A stretch of DNA of 64,000 nt from NCBI GenBank assembly GCA_050789445.1, contig JAILXR010000001.1, positions 186,001 to 250,000 on the forward strand, in the 5' to 3' direction. Each line of letters opens with the position of its first letter. Position 1 is the first letter of the stretch. This document shows positions 35,657 through 44,348 of this stretch, piece by piece. The position numbers and the translations under genes were made by a program. The notes under the pieces were generated by a model, which saw only the letters and a program-made list of their open reading frames with translations, had not been told where the DNA came from and did not search any database. Origin of the DNA: JAWSVE01 sp050789445. GTDB lineage: Bacteria > Pseudomonadota > Gammaproteobacteria > Pseudomonadales > Cellvibrionaceae.

Positions 35657-36607
35657 ATGGATCAATCAACATTTTTAATTATTAATAAGCTTGAACGCTT
35701 TTTTAATGCTATTAATAGTCAAAGTGAAGATGCACCTAAAGTTAGCGCACTAAATAGTCAGCGTATTTTTCATGGTAGAGGAGGATGCTTCTCAAGTTTA
35801 GATTGGTGCTGTATTGATTTTTTTGCTCCGGTATTTTTGATTACTTGCTTTAAAGAGCCTCCTGAATTTTTTTTACAAACTGTTGCAGAGTACATTGACT
35901 CTCAATCAAAATCATTTTGTGTTTTAACACAGTCTAGATATCTCCCTAAGTCACCTATTCAAATTATTTACGGAACGATTCCAGAGCAAGTTTATGCTCA
36001 ACGCCAATCTTTAGAGTTTATTTTAAATTTCGATCAGCAAAATGTGGGTTATTTTTTAGATATGGAGCCTGGTCGATTATGGCTGGAAGAGCGAGCCGAA
36101 AAGAAAAAAGTATTAAATTTATTTTCTTATACCTGCGTGTTTTCAGTCATCGCTAGAGAAGCGGGTGCTAGTGAAGTATTAAATATAGATATGAGCCGCA
36201 GAGCATTGAGTATTGGTAGAGAGAATCATCGTAAAAATAATCACGACTTATCAGGGATACAATTTTTAGGTTTAGATATTTTAAAATCCTGGAGCCGTAT
36301 TAGAAAAAATGGACCTTATGACATCATTATCATTGACCCTCCCAGTTACCAAAAAGGTAGTTTTATCGCGTCACGAGATTACGCAAAAATTATCCGAAGA
36401 ATAAAAGAATTTGCGGCAACTAATGCGGAGATTTTGATATGTCTAAATGATCCTAAATCGTCTCCCCAGTTTTTGATCGATCTCGTCAATACTGAAGCTC
36501 CTTATTTGTTATTTGATAAGCGACTTTCATCTCACCCAGATTTTCCTGATATCTCTGAAGATGCCGCTTTAAAGTTACTGACGTATCGTATGCCGGAGGT
36601 AAATTAG
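35657..36607 (+). CDS. Class I SAM-dependent methyltransferase, RlmI/RlmK-like
   Basis: About 316 residues. The catalytic half has SAM motif I VLNLFSYTCVFSVIAREAGA (about residues 165-185), an acidic loop VLNIDMSRRAL, and the motif IIIDPPSYQKG, which in RlmI/YccW-type enzymes belongs to the nucleobase-methylating site. The conserved ...RLWLEERAEKKKVLNLFSYT join is typical of this Methyltrans_SAM family. The target RNA is unknown. ATG at 35657 has AGAAGG upstream; a GTG 11 codons earlier is open but poorly placed. Divergent from the nitrate operon. Confidence 0.82.
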   Translation: MDQSTFLIINKLERFFNAINSQSEDAPKVSALNSQRIFHGRGGCFSSLDWCCIDFFAPVFLITCFKEPPEFFLQTVAEYIDSQSKSFCVLTQSRYLPKSPIQIIYGTIPEQVYAQRQSLEFILNFDQQNVGYFLDMEPGRLWLEERAEKKKVLNLFSYTCVFSVIAREAGASEVLNIDMSRRALSIGRENHRKNNHDLSGIQFLGLDILKSWSRIRKNGPYDIIIIDPPSYQKGSFIASRDYAKIIRRIKEFAATNAEILICLNDPKSSPQFLIDLVNTEAPYLLFDKRLSSHPDFPDISEDAALKLLTYRMPEVN

Positions 36608-37201
36608 AGCTGCAGTATTTCTTAGGCATTGTCCGAGTATCAGGCTGCAGACTATTATCGTATCTTTGCGTTAAACCGTAATATGCAAATGATAAGATCG
36701 AGAGGTATGTCACAATAGTAGAGCGAATAATAATTACGCTATGGCATTATTCGACACCTTCGTTTTAAAAAGTATTGCGTGATATTGAGTGCGGCGCCTT
36801 TAAGAAAAATTGAAAGTATCGAAACTTCCTTATCAGTTATACAGGGTAATCTCCTTTATTTTGTAGGTTATTTCTGAAATTTCTATAAGTAAATTAGTCT
36901 TCATCTTACATATCTTGGAGATGTTTCGTGTGAGGCAGGAATTTCATTTTTTAAATAGCGTTGATGAAAGTACTCAAAGAGAGTGTTTGTTTATTTATTG
37001 CTCTTATCTTGATCACAGTTCTTAAAATAAATAGTTTTTAATTAAACAATGCTTTGAAGACGTAGTAGAACTTCGTACAATTGCGAAAATGAACTAAACT
37101 ATGCAGGCATAATAAGTAAACAGGCTCCTAAATCGTTTTTTGATCTCTTTTGTATTCTAACAATAAATACAGCCAGTCGGCTTCTTAAGGAAGGAACTGA
37201 A
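36608..37201 (+). other. 594-bp region without a recognisable gene
   Basis: I see no coding region on either strand. An 8-bp inverted repeat CGAATAAT...ATTATTCG spans 36724-36753, and the last 15 bases hold an AAGGAAC ribosome-binding site for the Wzz-like gene. The region is AT-rich and may hold a long leader or regulatory sites for that gene, but nothing matches a known element. Confidence 0.5.
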
Positions 37202-38809
37202 ATGAATGCTTCACCAGCAATTAGTTCGTCGCAAAATTCGAACTTGCTTCATCAGCAATCATCACAACCGCTTTCAAACTCAACTTATGATGATGAAATT
37301 GATTTGCTCGAATTAATTCAATCTGCATTTAAAGCGTGGAAAGTTTGGCTTCTGGCCGCTTTTGTGATTACAGCAATATATGGATATTTTCAAGTCATTA
37401 GCTACCTCCGCACGTCTGGTAATGCCTTATATTCAAAAGCTATTACTCTAAATTTTAAAGGAGCCGACCAAGGTGAGTACCCAAGTGGAGCTCCCTATAG
37501 AATTCAAGACATTATCGCGCCGGCAGTTCTACAATCTGTTTTTGTTAATTTAGATCTTAGTAGCAGAGGTTTGAATTCTTCACAATTTCAAAATCGCATT
37601 GCCATCGAGCCCTACACGCCATTCTATCGAGAAATTAATGCTAAATATAACGCGTTGCTCGATTCAAAAAACTTGGATGCCTCGCAAATACAAACCATTC
37701 AAGAGAGTAAACAGCGGGAATTAAATCAGGCTTTAAGTAGCAATGTCATTCTTACCTTCGATCCGCAAGAAGTTGATTTGCCGAGCGATGATATCGAGCA
37801 AATTCTAAAGTCAATTCCTTTGGAGTGGGCCCGTCAGGCGGTGGCTGATAAAGGTGTCTTAAAAGCGGATATACAACTGATCTCATCAAGGACTTTAGAT
37901 GAGAAACTTTTTGAAGATGTGGACTACGTTGTTCTTAGTGATCTTTTTGCAGACAAGATAAAAGGTTTACGATCGAACATTGAACACGTTAAAGAGCTGG
38001 AAGGTTCTGCAACCGTTAGAGACCCAGAGACTGGCTGGAGCCTTAGCGATTTAGAAAACAATCTCTATGATTTGGAAACGTATACCATTGATGAATTAAT
38101 GTCGCCTATACGGTCGCTAGGCTTGAGCCGTAATCCCAAATTAGCGGCTTTTTATTATGATGAGAAAAGATTAGTTTTGAAAGAGAGTTTGGCAAAGCTT
38201 GAGGATGAATCTCTGTTAATTAAGTCTGCCTTTGATAGTTATAGCCCTGATAGGCCTAATCAACTCAGCAGTGGTAATCAACAGGCCAATACGAATATGC
38301 CTGTGGTATCGCAAATGGGTGGTGAATTACTAGACAAGCTGTTGCAAGTGGCTGGAGAAGATTCTGTAGAGAAATACCGGCAGGTCCTCAATGACCGTTG
38401 GATAGAGACTACAATGGAGCTCGTTGAAGTTAAAAGTGTCATACGTAGTACAGAGAGATTAATTGCTGCGGTTAAAGGTCAGCAGACTGATGAGCTGACA
38501 AAAGAGTTACGGGAGGAATACCTCTCTAAAGCTGAGGTTAAATTACCTTCGATTATTGAGCAAATGCGTGATTATTACGACATCAATTGGCGTATATATG
38601 AGCAAATCAGTCGTGAGAGAGTCGGCAGTATTGGTTACTTATATAAGGACGCTCACCAAGGAGTATTGCGATCTGGCGCAGGGCTGAATGTGAAGCGAAT
38701 CATCCTGATTTATGTTGCTTTGATTGTGTTAATGACTTTTGTGGTTGTGCCCTTTGTAATGATTCGCAATGCTTTAAAAACCCGTGCGCATAAAGAAGCT
38801 GATTTATAG
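37202..38809 (+). CDS. Orphan Wzz/chain-length-determinant-like membrane protein
   Basis: 535 residues with the two-helix topology of polysaccharide co-polymerases: an acidic cytoplasmic leader with DDEIDLLELIQSAFKAWKVW, a first transmembrane helix (about residues 52-70), a large alpha-helical periplasmic domain with coiled-coil stretches (about residues 75-495), and a second helix near the C-terminus (IILIYVALIVLMTFVVVPFVMI). The short basic tail has no kinase domain. The leader motif E-I-D-L-x-E-L is typical of Wzz. Unlike most Wzz proteins it stands alone, with no glycosyltransferase, polymerase or export gene nearby. Which glycan it could serve is unknown. Confidence 0.7.
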   Translation: MNASPAISSSQNSNLLHQQSSQPLSNSTYDDEIDLLELIQSAFKAWKVWLLAAFVITAIYGYFQVISYLRTSGNALYSKAITLNFKGADQGEYPSGAPYRIQDIIAPAVLQSVFVNLDLSSRGLNSSQFQNRIAIEPYTPFYREINAKYNALLDSKNLDASQIQTIQESKQRELNQALSSNVILTFDPQEVDLPSDDIEQILKSIPLEWARQAVADKGVLKADIQLISSRTLDEKLFEDVDYVVLSDLFADKIKGLRSNIEHVKELEGSATVRDPETGWSLSDLENNLYDLETYTIDELMSPIRSLGLSRNPKLAAFYYDEKRLVLKESLAKLEDESLLIKSAFDSYSPDRPNQLSSGNQQANTNMPVVSQMGGELLDKLLQVAGEDSVEKYRQVLNDRWIETTMELVEVKSVIRSTERLIAAVKGQQTDELTKELREEYLSKAEVKLPSIIEQMRDYYDINWRIYEQISRERVGSIGYLYKDAHQGVLRSGAGLNVKRIILIYVALIVLMTFVVVPFVMIRNALKTRAHKEADL

Positions 38810-39173
38810 TTGAAGCATTGAGTTGTTGCGCTTCTCAACGTCATGAGTAAGCGCTTATATTAGCGCTCAAGAAATGTAATAAGTCGGCGTTAACTTTGTT
38901 TTTAGCTTCTTGCTGAATCCAGTGTCTCTTTCTAGGAAAAAGCCGAATGCTTAAATCGTTAACGCGAGGATTCATAAGAGTCTCAAGTTGCAGTGATATT
39001 TTGATGACTGAATGTGATATCGCTTTCGGTGTAGTTCTTTTTAGTGTCTGACACGGACTAAGGTCTCACCTCATATTTTATAAAAGTTGTTTGGATGTGA
39101 AGTACTGTGGCTATGCTATTTCTTCCTTCTTATCTGCACGTGTTTTTCCAGATTGTATCTGTTCAGAACCTTC
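38810..39173. other. 364-bp intergenic region between convergent genes
   Basis: No gene is seen. It contains a GC-rich inverted repeat AGCGC...GCGCT at 38850-38866, a possible weak terminator of the Wzz-like gene, without a T tract. Confidence 0.4.
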
Positions 39174-42100
39174 TTACGCGAGACGTACTTCTACAGGAAT
39201 GCCATTGAGCACCGCATTGCCGCTCATGTTATCGACAGCTTGATCGTCGATAATATCATTAATACTGACGCCGGGATTACTCTCTGCCACGCTCAATCGC
39301 ATGCCCTCACGATGATGTCCCCAGCCATGTGGTAGACACACAACACCCGGCATCACATCGTCCGTTACTTTCACTTCAACCTGTAATTCACCCACGCGAG
39401 AACTGATAATGGCGTTACCTTTATCACTCAGCCCTAAACGAGTTGCATCTTGAGGATTAACAAACAATGCACAACGACCTTTACCTTTTACTAATCGTTG
39501 GCTGTTGTGCATCCAAGAATTATTAGTACGTAAATCACGACGACTTATCAGCATGAGTGAGTTCGCATTTTTTCGTGTTTGAGTTTCTCCCATCAACCGT
39601 TGTAAATCATTCACTAATAATTCTGGCATCACATGAATTTTTTTATCTTCAGTATATAAGTAAGCTGGAAAATTAGATTGCAACGGACCAAGATCAATAC
39701 CGTGTGGATATTGTTTTAAGACATCCAGGGTCATACCTTCTTCATGTTTAATCGTTTCGTCTTTTCGGAATTCAGTGAAACCTTCACCGTATGGCCCTGT
39801 ACGCAATCCATAATCGAGTATTTGCTCAGCACTGCTATTGCTAGCTTTCATTTTTTCAGCTTTTGCAGAGTCTCTTAATTCGAGAATTTCTTGAGTGATG
39901 CCTTGTACAATATCCCAGTCGGAGCGCGTGTTTTCAGTCGCTTCAAATAAAGGCTCAGAAAACTTTGCAACATTACGAACCGCTAATAAATTAAACACGA
40001 TGTCATATTGCTCGTGCTCAAAAGGACCTGTTGGCGGCAAAATAATATCGGCGTGGCGTGAAGTTTCGTTCAAATAGAAATCAACCGATACCATAAAATC
40101 TAATTGCTCAAGGCCTTGATCCATGGCGCGGCCATTGGGTGTGGATAGCACTGGATTACCCGCCAGACACACAAACGCTTTTATTTGTCCTTCTCCCGGA
40201 GTGAGTATTTCTTCTGCAATAACAGCGGCTGGAAGTTGGTGGTCAAATTCTGGTAAACCGCGCACACGACTTTGATAGGTATTGAAGCTTCCCATCGGGC
40301 GGCTAATCGCTTTGTTGAAGGCGGGAGTGGTAAACATAGTGCCGCCTTGGCGATCTAAGTTTCCTGTGAGCAAATTTAGAGTGACGATAAGCCAATGATT
40401 CAGAGCGCCATAGCTTTGCGCCGACACGCCCATACGGCCATAGCAGACAGCGCGCTCAGCTGCTGCAAATTCTTCAGCAATACGTGCAATTTCTTTTTCA
40501 GAAATGCCGCAGCCAAGACTGATTTCGTCGATCGATAATTGATTGGATAAATTCTCGAAGACATTGAGTAAGCCTTCGAAGTCATCCGATAGCGCCCGTA
40601 AACGATCAGGTTTGTAGAGTTTGTTTTTGACAATGTGTTGGATAATACCAATTAAAAATAATGGATCAGATGCGGGCCGAATAAAATGATGCTCAGACAT
40701 GTAGCGAGCTGACTCATTGCGGCGAGGATCAATCAAAATAATTTTCCCTCCGCGGTCTCTAATTCCTTTCAATCGCTTTAATACATCACCAGCTGTCATC
40801 AGACTACCGTTTGACGCGGCAGGATTTGCCCCTAACATCAACATGTAATCTGTGTGATCGATATCAGGGATGGTGAATAAATTTCCGTGGCCAAACATTA
40901 AATACGAAACGAGTTGGTGCGGCATTTGATCGAGTGATGCTGCTGTAAACATATTGCGTGAGTTTAGTGATTTTCGTAATCCACCCGCGCCCATGATTAA
41001 ACCTAAATTATGAGAGCCGGGATTGCCGGAGTAAATGCCGACAGAATCTTTACCGTACTGATCTTGAATTTCAACAAGGCGTTTAGCCACTTTCTTGTAA
41101 GCGGTGTCCCAGTCGATGGGTAACCATTCGCCGTCTACTTTTTCGAGTGGTGTCTTTAAACGATCAGGATCGTTGTGTAAATCTTGCAGTGCATATCCTT
41201 TCGGGCAGATATGACCTTCGCTGTGATGATCATTCTCGTCACCGGCAATAGAAATAATTTTATTGCCTTGGTATTCAATTTTAACGCCACACATAGCTTC
41301 ACATAATGTACAGCTTCTAAAGTGAGTTTTGATAGGCAATTCTTTTAGATGCTTTTCGTTTTCTTTCACCTGTTTTTTTGCTGCGCGAATAACGTTGAGC
41401 ATCTCCGAAATGTTTGTTATTTTTTGACGAGTGCGGCCTTTGGCTTTTCCTTCATTCAATTCATGCGCATCCAATAAACGCCAGTCATCGAATGAAACGT
41501 ATTCGACAGTGCGATCTTTTAACAACGCTGTAATATCGCGATCAATTGACGTTAAGGTTGTGGGGATATCATTAAGAATTTGATTCGTCGTGTCACCCGC
41601 ACACTGTTTGTTGCTGCCAATCACGCCGCTTGCGCCGCGCTTAATCCAACCGGCGACATACTCTTTTACCGGTTCAGATTTATTCGATAACGCTACACGT
41701 CCTTGCTGATTACTAATAACACCACGACGGTTATCGAATGGTAATTCATTAATCGTTTCGCCTTGGTAACCAATCGCATGAACAATAAGGTCTGCTTGAA
41801 CTTCATAAGTGTTATCCGTTGTGGTGGCTGTTAGTCGGCCAGATGCATCGTTGTTTAATTCAGTGCGGGCAACGGTTAAAGATTTAGCGTTGTTGCTTTG
41901 GTTTATTGCCGTTGGGCTGGAGCAAAACATAAAGTGAATGCGTTTTGTGTTGTTTGCACTATTGCCGCCACTAATTTTTCGTTGTGAAATTTCTTGGAGT
42001 AAAGCGATGTTTTGTCTGGCCTCATTTGATTCGATTTTTTCAAGCTGAGCCAAACTAGCACTGTCTAATTCTAGTTCTTTCGGGTCGACGATCAGATCCA

Positions 42101-43040
42101 GATTCGGGATTGCCATTAATTGTTCAAGCTCTTTGGGCGTGAACGCTGCTTGAACAGGACCACGGCGAGCAAATAAATAGACGTCATTAATGTTGCTGTT
42201 TTTTAAATTTAGTAGGGCTTGGTCAGCGATATCGGTTTTCTCAAGTTCCTCTGTGGGAAGTATAAGAATACGTGCAATGTCTAAGGCAACGTTGCCGATG
42301 CCAATTACAGCTGCAGTCGTTCCTGAGAAACTAACGGATAAATTTTGTTGGTCTGGATGGCCGTTATACCAACCGACAAATGTTGAAGAGCCAAAAATGT
42401 TGTCATGGTCGGCACCAGGAATGTTGAGTTCTCGGCTTTGTGATCCGCCAGTGGCGTAAATGACGCTGTGGTAATGATTGAGTAAATCTTCTCGCGTTAT
42501 ATCTTTCCCGATGTGTACGTTTCCGAAAAAGCGTACCTGTGGTGAATCGGCGATGTGCTCGAAATTAGCAGAAACTGATTTGATGCGCGGATGGTCTGGC
42601 GCAACGCCATATCGCACCAAGCCAAATGGCGTTGGTAGGCGTTCAAAAATATCGACGGTAGCACTTGGCATTTGCTTGAGTAGGGCTTCTGCGGTGTAAA
42701 AGCCGGAAGGGCCGGAACCCACAACCGCAAACCTTCCTGCGAGGTCGGATTTCTTTTTCTGCTTAGACGTGCCGTTCGGGTCAATACTTTCCTGAATAAC
42801 GGGGTAGATGAGGGCATTTTTGGCATTCAGGGCGATAAAATCTTGCTGATCAGCGGGTACTGCATTTTCTGGAAAGATGGCTTGTTCAGGACATTCTGTA
42901 ATACAAGCGTTGCAATCGATACAAGCCTTAGGATCAATAAAAAGCATCTCTGGCCCTTCACGAAAGGCCTCAACTGGGCACACATCGACACAGCTCGTGT
43001 GTTTATTTCCAATACAGGCTTGAGTGACTACATATGTCAT
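39174..43040 (-). CDS. Fusion: 7Fe ferredoxin, NADPH-ferredoxin reductase and molybdopterin oxidoreductase
   Basis: A single 1288-residue protein with three redox modules. (1) Residues 1-65 form a seven-iron ferredoxin: Cys9, Cys17, Cys21, Cys40, Cys43, Cys46 and Cys50 are in the exact C-x7-C-x3-CP ... CxxCxxCxxxCP spacing. (2) About 100-545 is an adrenodoxin-reductase/FprA-like flavoprotein with the FAD motif VVGSGPSGFYTAEALL, RYGVAPDHP, the NADP motif VIGIGNVALDIARIL and a C-terminal GVIGSNKQCA. (3) About 570-1288 is a Mo/W-bis-MGD oxidoreductase: a [4Fe-4S] ligand set CTLCEAMC (Cys577, Cys580, Cys584) plus CPKGYA, LMLGANPAASNGS, a purine-dinucleotide end domain and HGWGHHREG. At the usual metal-ligand position I see no Cys and no in-frame TGA; nearby are Ser702 and Asp704 (SLDQMPHQ). 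It is therefore unlike Nap/Fdh types. Predicted to be a cytoplasmic NAD(P)H-coupled enzyme, since no Tat signal is present. Substrate unknown. Divergent AraC regulator 129 bp away. Confidence 0.9.
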   Translation of the reverse strand: MTYVVTQACIGNKHTSCVDVCPVEAFREGPEMLFIDPKACIDCNACITECPEQAIFPENAVPADQQDFIALNAKNALIYPVIQESIDPNGTSKQKKKSDLAGRFAVVGSGPSGFYTAEALLKQMPSATVDIFERLPTPFGLVRYGVAPDHPRIKSVSANFEHIADSPQVRFFGNVHIGKDITREDLLNHYHSVIYATGGSQSRELNIPGADHDNIFGSSTFVGWYNGHPDQQNLSVSFSGTTAAVIGIGNVALDIARILILPTEELEKTDIADQALLNLKNSNINDVYLFARRGPVQAAFTPKELEQLMAIPNLDLIVDPKELELDSASLAQLEKIESNEARQNIALLQEISQRKISGGNSANNTKRIHFMFCSSPTAINQSNNAKSLTVARTELNNDASGRLTATTTDNTYEVQADLIVHAIGYQGETINELPFDNRRGVISNQQGRVALSNKSEPVKEYVAGWIKRGASGVIGSNKQCAGDTTNQILNDIPTTLTSIDRDITALLKDRTVEYVSFDDWRLLDAHELNEGKAKGRTRQKITNISEMLNVIRAAKKQVKENEKHLKELPIKTHFRSCTLCEAMCGVKIEYQGNKIISIAGDENDHHSEGHICPKGYALQDLHNDPDRLKTPLEKVDGEWLPIDWDTAYKKVAKRLVEIQDQYGKDSVGIYSGNPGSHNLGLIMGAGGLRKSLNSRNMFTAASLDQMPHQLVSYLMFGHGNLFTIPDIDHTDYMLMLGANPAASNGSLMTAGDVLKRLKGIRDRGGKIILIDPRRNESARYMSEHHFIRPASDPLFLIGIIQHIVKNKLYKPDRLRALSDDFEGLLNVFENLSNQLSIDEISLGCGISEKEIARIAEEFAAAERAVCYGRMGVSAQSYGALNHWLIVTLNLLTGNLDRQGGTMFTTPAFNKAISRPMGSFNTYQSRVRGLPEFDHQLPAAVIAEEILTPGEGQIKAFVCLAGNPVLSTPNGRAMDQGLEQLDFMVSVDFYLNETSRHADIILPPTGPFEHEQYDIVFNLLAVRNVAKFSEPLFEATENTRSDWDIVQGITQEILELRDSAKAEKMKASNSSAEQILDYGLRTGPYGEGFTEFRKDETIKHEEGMTLDVLKQYPHGIDLGPLQSNFPAYLYTEDKKIHVMPELLVNDLQRLMGETQTRKNANSLMLISRRDLRTNNSWMHNSQRLVKGKGRCALFVNPQDATRLGLSDKGNAIISSRVGELQVEVKVTDDVMPGVVCLPHGWGHHREGMRLSVAESNPGVSINDIIDDQAVDNMSGNAVLNGIPVEVRLA

Positions 43041-43137
43041 TACGGAAAGCTCCAGTTACGTTTACATTCGATAGGAAAAGGGTGGTTATGCTAGGGTTTG
43101 AAGGCGGAATGGTATTGGCAATTATGTATGTCATTGA

Positions 43138-43157
43138 CATTTTGTGCCATTTTGTCA
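43138..43157 (+). promoter_or_regulatory. Tandem direct repeat, probable AraC-type operator
   Basis: CATTTTGTGC and CATTTTGTCA are direct repeats with a 10-bp period (one helical turn), lying 12 bp before the AraC-family start. TGACA at 43135-43139 and TGTCA at 43153-43157 also give partial dyad symmetry. The intergenic position suggests control of the regulator, the molybdoenzyme, or both. Confidence 0.5.
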
Positions 43158-43169
43158 TTATGAGAAGCT

Positions 43170-44180
43170 ATGCAACAATCTCCCGATTACATTTCAAGTG
43201 GCTTTGTGGAGCCATTGCTCGATTATGTGCTTTTACGCGAGCTTAGTGCTTCTCAGTTGGAATTTGATTTGCGCTTGATTTTAGAAAAACCTGTTTTAAG
43301 TGCCGATCAGTTTTGCGATTTGCTCGACGTTGTTTACCAGTTGGATCCTGTGCCAGCTTTGGGATTCCGGTTAGGTAAAATAGCCAAACCGAACCATTAT
43401 GGTGTCTTAGGCTATTTGACATTGTCTTGCGGAAACCTTGGTCAGGCACTGACAAGATATCGACGTTTTCAAAATTTATTGCAAACAGGTTTGGAATCTT
43501 GGATTGTCTCTGATGGTAAAAATATCCAAATCAATTGGAGGCAAAAGGTAGCAAATACAACATTAGCCCAAGAATACAGTGTGGCGATATTTGTTAATTT
43601 GTATCAGTTGCTCCTTGGTAAAGATATTGCTCCTCTACGCGTTGGTTTGTCTTTCAAAAAGCCGCCAAACAGTAATATTTACGAAGCGCTTATTGGTTGT
43701 CCAATTGATTTTGAATCAGATAATCTCAGCGTCACAATACCGATGAGATTAATGGCAATGCATATCGCTAGCCGAGATACACATTTACGTCAGTTGCTAG
43801 AATCACAAGCGCAGGCGATGATCAATGACCATGAAAAAGGTAAAGAAAATTTCTCCATTTTTTTTGAAGAACTTCAAAATCAGTTAGTGAATATGATGAA
43901 AGATGGTGATGTGACGGCAGAAAAAGTTGCTAAGAACTTAGGAATTTCTCTCCGGTCTTTTTATCGGAAGCTGAATGAAAATGGACATAGCTTCCGGTCG
44001 ATCATTGCTGATATTCGATTGCGATTGTCCAAACAATACCTTTCGGATCTGAAATTGTCGCATTCTGAAATTGCACTTCTGTTAGGCTATTCAGAGCAGA
44101 GTTCTTTTATTCGCGCTTTCCGGTCGTGGGCAGGTTTGACACCGGGAGAGTATCGGGAACGGTTAACCGATAAAAATTAA
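43170..44180 (+). CDS. AraC-family transcriptional regulator (Arabinose_bd-type N-terminus)
   Basis: 336 residues. The N-terminal effector domain (about residues 15-200) has the LGFRLGKIAKPNHYGVLGYL and GQALTRYRRFQNLL pattern of regulators such as OruR and ArgR-type AraC proteins. The C-terminal double helix-turn-helix (about 235-332) includes TAEKVAKNLGISLRSFYRKL and the signature LSHSEIALLLGYSEQSSFIRAFRSW. Divergent from the molybdoenzyme fusion, so most likely its regulator, responding to that enzyme's substrate. Confidence 0.9.
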   Translation: MQQSPDYISSGFVEPLLDYVLLRELSASQLEFDLRLILEKPVLSADQFCDLLDVVYQLDPVPALGFRLGKIAKPNHYGVLGYLTLSCGNLGQALTRYRRFQNLLQTGLESWIVSDGKNIQINWRQKVANTTLAQEYSVAIFVNLYQLLLGKDIAPLRVGLSFKKPPNSNIYEALIGCPIDFESDNLSVTIPMRLMAMHIASRDTHLRQLLESQAQAMINDHEKGKENFSIFFEELQNQLVNMMKDGDVTAEKVAKNLGISLRSFYRKLNENGHSFRSIIADIRLRLSKQYLSDLKLSHSEIALLLGYSEQSSFIRAFRSWAGLTPGEYRERLTDKN

Positions 44181-44348
44181 ACTGCTGACTGTATGACAAG
44201 ATTTAAAATTATGCGAATAACTCATTGTGTAATGAATAGAAAAAATAGTATCGTCAGTCAAATATTTTAATAGTTTATATATTTTTATTAATGAAGACGG
44301 CTTACGAAAAGTTTATCTAACAATGCAAAATTCTTTAGAGGTAATCCT

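Noticed and set aside
36486..36713. 75-codon minus-strand open frame after the methyltransferase
   Set aside because: Overlaps the methyltransferase 3' end, has no ribosome-binding site and no recognisable protein features.
38850..38866. Terminator after the Wzz-like gene
   Set aside because: The inverted repeat is short and has no T tract; mentioned only within the intergenic description.
39174..43040. Assimilatory nitrate reductase partner for the nearby nitrate transporter
   Set aside because: Attractive because of proximity, but it lies about 4 kb away on a separate transcript, lacks the Cys ligand expected after the Asn-x-Arg segment of NarB/NapA types, and has its own AraC regulator. 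Not fully excluded.
39174..43040. Three separate genes with sequencing errors joining them
   Set aside because: Module linkers are long and well coded, with no internal ribosome-binding site and start pairs at the junctions; a true fusion is simpler.
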